Below are positions 62,546 through 64,000 of a DNA stretch of 64,000 bases, piece by piece (position 1 is the first letter of the stretch; each line of letters starts with the position of its first letter). The translations under genes were made by a program, and so were the position numbers. The notes under the pieces were generated by a model. The model saw only the letters and a program-made list of their open reading frames with translations, did no database searches and was not told the origin of the DNA. The DNA is from Mucilaginibacter mallensis (GTDB lineage Bacteria > Bacteroidota > Bacteroidia > Sphingobacteriales > Sphingobacteriaceae), in contig NZ_LT629740.1 of assembly GCF_900105165.1 (NCBI RefSeq), forward strand, positions 2,170,001 through 2,234,000, given 5' to 3'.

Positions 62546-62837
62546 GAATTGAAATAAAAGATACAGCGGTTAAGCGGTTAAATATATCTATTTAAAAGCA
62601 CAGCATAAGTAGTTTAACATGCTTTAACATTTTTTTTACAATTAAATATATTATAATGTTGATAGCCAATGAAGAAGTAACGTGGATTTTACAGGCCTGA
62701 ATGCAAGAGGATTTGTGTGCCAGGCAATCTTTCTAAATTACTCAGCATTATGGAGTTTGTTTAGTTAAAGATTTGATTTTTGGGGATGATAGCCTTTTCG
62801 ATATGATATACCTATGTGGGGAAGGGATACTGTCCTA
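62546..62837. other. Intergenic region, no gene seen
   Basis: About 290 AT-rich bases upstream of the plug-domain gene. TATATTTA and TATCTTTT on the minus strand at roughly 62579-62585 and 62556-62563 are possible -7 boxes for it. No convincing open frame or repeat. Confidence 0.45.
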
Positions 62838-62881
62838 TAAAAAAATAGCATTGAAGCCCTGTTACAGGCAACAATGCTATT
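62838..62881 (-). terminator. Terminator of the 71-residue protein gene
   Basis: On the minus strand AATAGCATTG pairs with CAATGCTATT around an inner GCC-TG/CA-GGC stem, followed by a T tract (A run at 62838-62845). Confidence 0.75.
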
Positions 62882-62899
62882 AATTAGACGAAAAATATC

Positions 62900-63115
62900 T
62901 TACCAGCCAGAGCCTTTTTTAGCATTGCCGCTGCTAATGTGTCCTTCTGCTGTAGCTTTACTCATAATTGCAGCCATTTTGTTGCCTGCACTGTCTTTAC
63001 CAGTTGCAATATACCTGCCTGATTTCACATCGATAACCGGATCGATCATGGGTACATTCTTGGTTTTTGTTTTTACAGAATAGGCGGTAATACCGCCGCT
63101 TTGTGATGTTGCCAT
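62900..63115 (-). CDS. Small hypothetical protein (71 residues)
   Basis: A 71-residue polar protein starting MATSQSGGITAYSVKTKTKNV and ending GNAKKGSGW. PMIDPVIDVKSGRYIATGKDSAGNKMAAIMSKA has the look of a small domain found in other Bacteroidota hypothetical proteins, but I cannot name it. No signal peptide or membrane span. Its own terminator and AT-rich upstream region support a real gene. Composition resembles small stress-linked proteins, which is only an impression. Confidence 0.65.
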   Translation of the reverse strand: MATSQSGGITAYSVKTKTKNVPMIDPVIDVKSGRYIATGKDSAGNKMAAIMSKATAEGHISSGNAKKGSGW

Positions 63116-63310
63116 AATTAGTTTAAATTGTTTTTTTAATTTAACCCCCTACAGGGACATTTGTTTTAACAAACATAGTTTATTGTAACTAGTTTATATA
63201 TAAACTAAACTAAAAATTATTAACATATTATAGGTAATTAACATATTTTTAAGTTAGAGGTTACTTTAACCGAACATACGCGGTACTCAATTTCAAAAAA
63301 ATACAGTTTA

Positions 63311-63339
63311 TTTGTTTTCCAAAAAAAAGTGTAATTTCA
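63311..63339 (+). promoter_or_regulatory. Possible promoter of the 65-residue membrane protein
   Basis: TTTG (63311-63314), 17-base spacer, TAATTTCA (63332-63339; 6 of 8 to TAnnTTTG). About 25 bases before the ATG. Confidence 0.35.
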
Positions 63340-63365
63340 CAGCTAGACCCCGGTACGACATTAAA

Positions 63366-63563
63366 ATGGATAAAAGAGATTCAAGCATATTATATTTCCT
63401 TTTAGGCTTATACTCGTTAATGATAAGCTGGTATTATAACCATAATCTTATTGTACTACTCATTACTTATATATTTTGGCCAGTTTATCTTGTATATGAA
63501 TTGCTTATAGGTCACCTGGCCCATGGCATGTGGAAAGAGATACCACTCTCATACTTTAAATAG
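63366..63563 (+). CDS. Small two-span membrane protein (65 residues)
   Basis: Starting at ATG MDKRDSSILYFLLGLYSLMI, it has two hydrophobic spans (about 8-22 and 28-50, LIVLLITYIFWPVYLVYELLIG) and a short polar end GHLAHGMWKEIPLSYFK. An upstream TTG extension of 18 codons is not convincing. No family is recognised. It is small enough to be a subunit or regulator of a membrane complex. Confidence 0.6.
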   Translation: MDKRDSSILYFLLGLYSLMISWYYNHNLIVLLITYIFWPVYLVYELLIGHLAHGMWKEIPLSYFK

Positions 63564-63606
63564 GCTATAACCTCCGATAATATTAGGGATGTTGCCGCCA
63601 AATGCG

Positions 63607-63614
63607 TATATTTG
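63607..63614 (+). promoter_or_regulatory. Promoter -7 box TATATTTG with a roughly 190-base 5' leader
   Basis: TATATTTG matches TAnnTTTG exactly. The next gene begins at 63813, so the transcript would carry a 5' leader of about 190 bases (63621-63812) with no open frame of note and a pyrimidine-rich middle. Long structured leaders are typical of cold-shock genes. Confidence 0.5.
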
Positions 63615-63812
63615 CATTAAACAGGATATAATTCACACTCCTCTATAGCTTAACCCGCTAACCGTTTTCTTTTTTTGATCAGACCATTTTCCTTAGCTGC
63701 TCATCCTGTTGCCGCGCTCGAAATTGATTTTTGCCCCCGTTCCGTCTAATCAAACAGGAAACATTGTTAACAAAGTGGTTAAACGGAGTTTTCTAACTAA
63801 TAAATGTAATTT

Positions 63813-64000
63813 ATGGCAAAATCACAGGCAACATTCATGAAAAAGCAGCTTGAAAAAAACAGGCAGAAAAAGAAAGAAGATAAAGAACAACGTAAGCTGG
63901 AGCGCCAGCAAAACCAGGCCGATGGCAGTCTTGAAAGCATGATGGCCTATGTCAATGAGTTTGGTGAAATAACCTCAACACCACCTGAAAAAAGCCCGGT
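63813..64000 (+). CDS. Conserved basic protein, cold-shock-linked family (3' end outside window)
   Basis: The visible 62 codons start M-A-K-S-Q-A-T-F-M-K-K-Q-L-E-K-N-R-Q-K-K-K and continue through a Lys/Gln/Arg-rich helix to ADGSLESMMAYVNEFGEITSTPPEK. From memory, Bacteroidota proteins with this start and the AYVxEFGxITSTPP ending are either fused to or encoded next to a CspA-type cold-shock domain, so this is probably the front of that unit. The gene runs off the right edge. It has the long 5' leader described above. Confidence 0.72.
   Translation, partial: MAKSQATFMKKQLEKNRQKKKEDKEQRKLERQQNQADGSLESMMAYVNEFGEITSTPPEKSP

Noticed and set aside
1..64000. tRNA or rRNA genes
   Set aside because: I saw no cloverleaf-like stretch with conserved TTC and anticodon loops and no conserved rRNA blocks. 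A tRNA search program would be needed to exclude a single tRNA fully.

Overview
The window looks like a stretch of a Sphingobacteriaceae (phylum Bacteroidota) chromosome, most like Mucilaginibacter or Pedobacter. This is inferred from protein style and signals. Promoters look like the Bacteroidota TTTG / TAnnTTTG type, and Shine-Dalgarno sequences are largely absent. There is a 30S protein THX gene, an M16 peptidase pair, S41, TlpA and YwqK-type exported proteins, and a plug-domain outer-membrane protein. The DNA is mostly housekeeping and envelope genes, densely packed. I see no phage, insertion sequence, CRISPR array, tRNA or rRNA.

Layout. 0-6.3 kb: end of clpB, an exported WXXGXW protein, two small conserved proteins and a two-gene M16 peptidase operon. 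6.5-13 kb: guaB, a small membrane protein with a VOC protein, a solute symporter with a LOG protein, a histone-H1-like protein and a PhoB-like regulator. 13-25.5 kb: mostly minus strand: TlpA-type lipoprotein with gatB, PliI-like lipoprotein with a GH20 hexosaminidase, THX, trxB, a 34-residue membrane peptide, a YwqK/TonB-type protein, an M19 dipeptidase, an acyl-CoA carboxylase beta subunit and a second LOG protein. 25.6-33 kb: recR-glycosyltransferase-SDR, a KirBac channel, then trpD-trpF-trpB-trpA. 33-48 kb: tsaC-like, yceI-like, a glutamate-synthase-like flavoprotein, sucC, a LolD-like ATPase, a HAD-like protein, an S41 lipoprotein, smc, PhzF and an M1 peptidase. 49-64 kb: YyaL-like, SlyD-like, a thioesterase, a fatty-acid desaturase, a Tat-exported sugar oxidoreductase/isomerase cluster, a large plug-domain protein, and the start of a conserved gene with a long 5' leader.

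Two things stand out. First, the trp genes are preceded by a complete transcription attenuator: promoter, a 13-residue leader peptide with three consecutive Trp codons, an antiterminator and a terminator. The operon lacks trpE, trpG and trpC. Second, the intergenic regions carry an unusually dense set of palindromic elements of at least two architectures. One is a TGTCAT-ended hairpin family (about ten full copies plus single arms). The other is a set of word hairpins, in which a short word is repeated in tandem and then followed by its inverse; the word differs between loci but the design is the same. These elements sit in divergent, convergent and co-directional gaps. Two have become the 3' ends of coding genes, one supplies a possible promoter element, and one lies between the trp attenuator and trpD. 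They are the best candidate for something under-described here.
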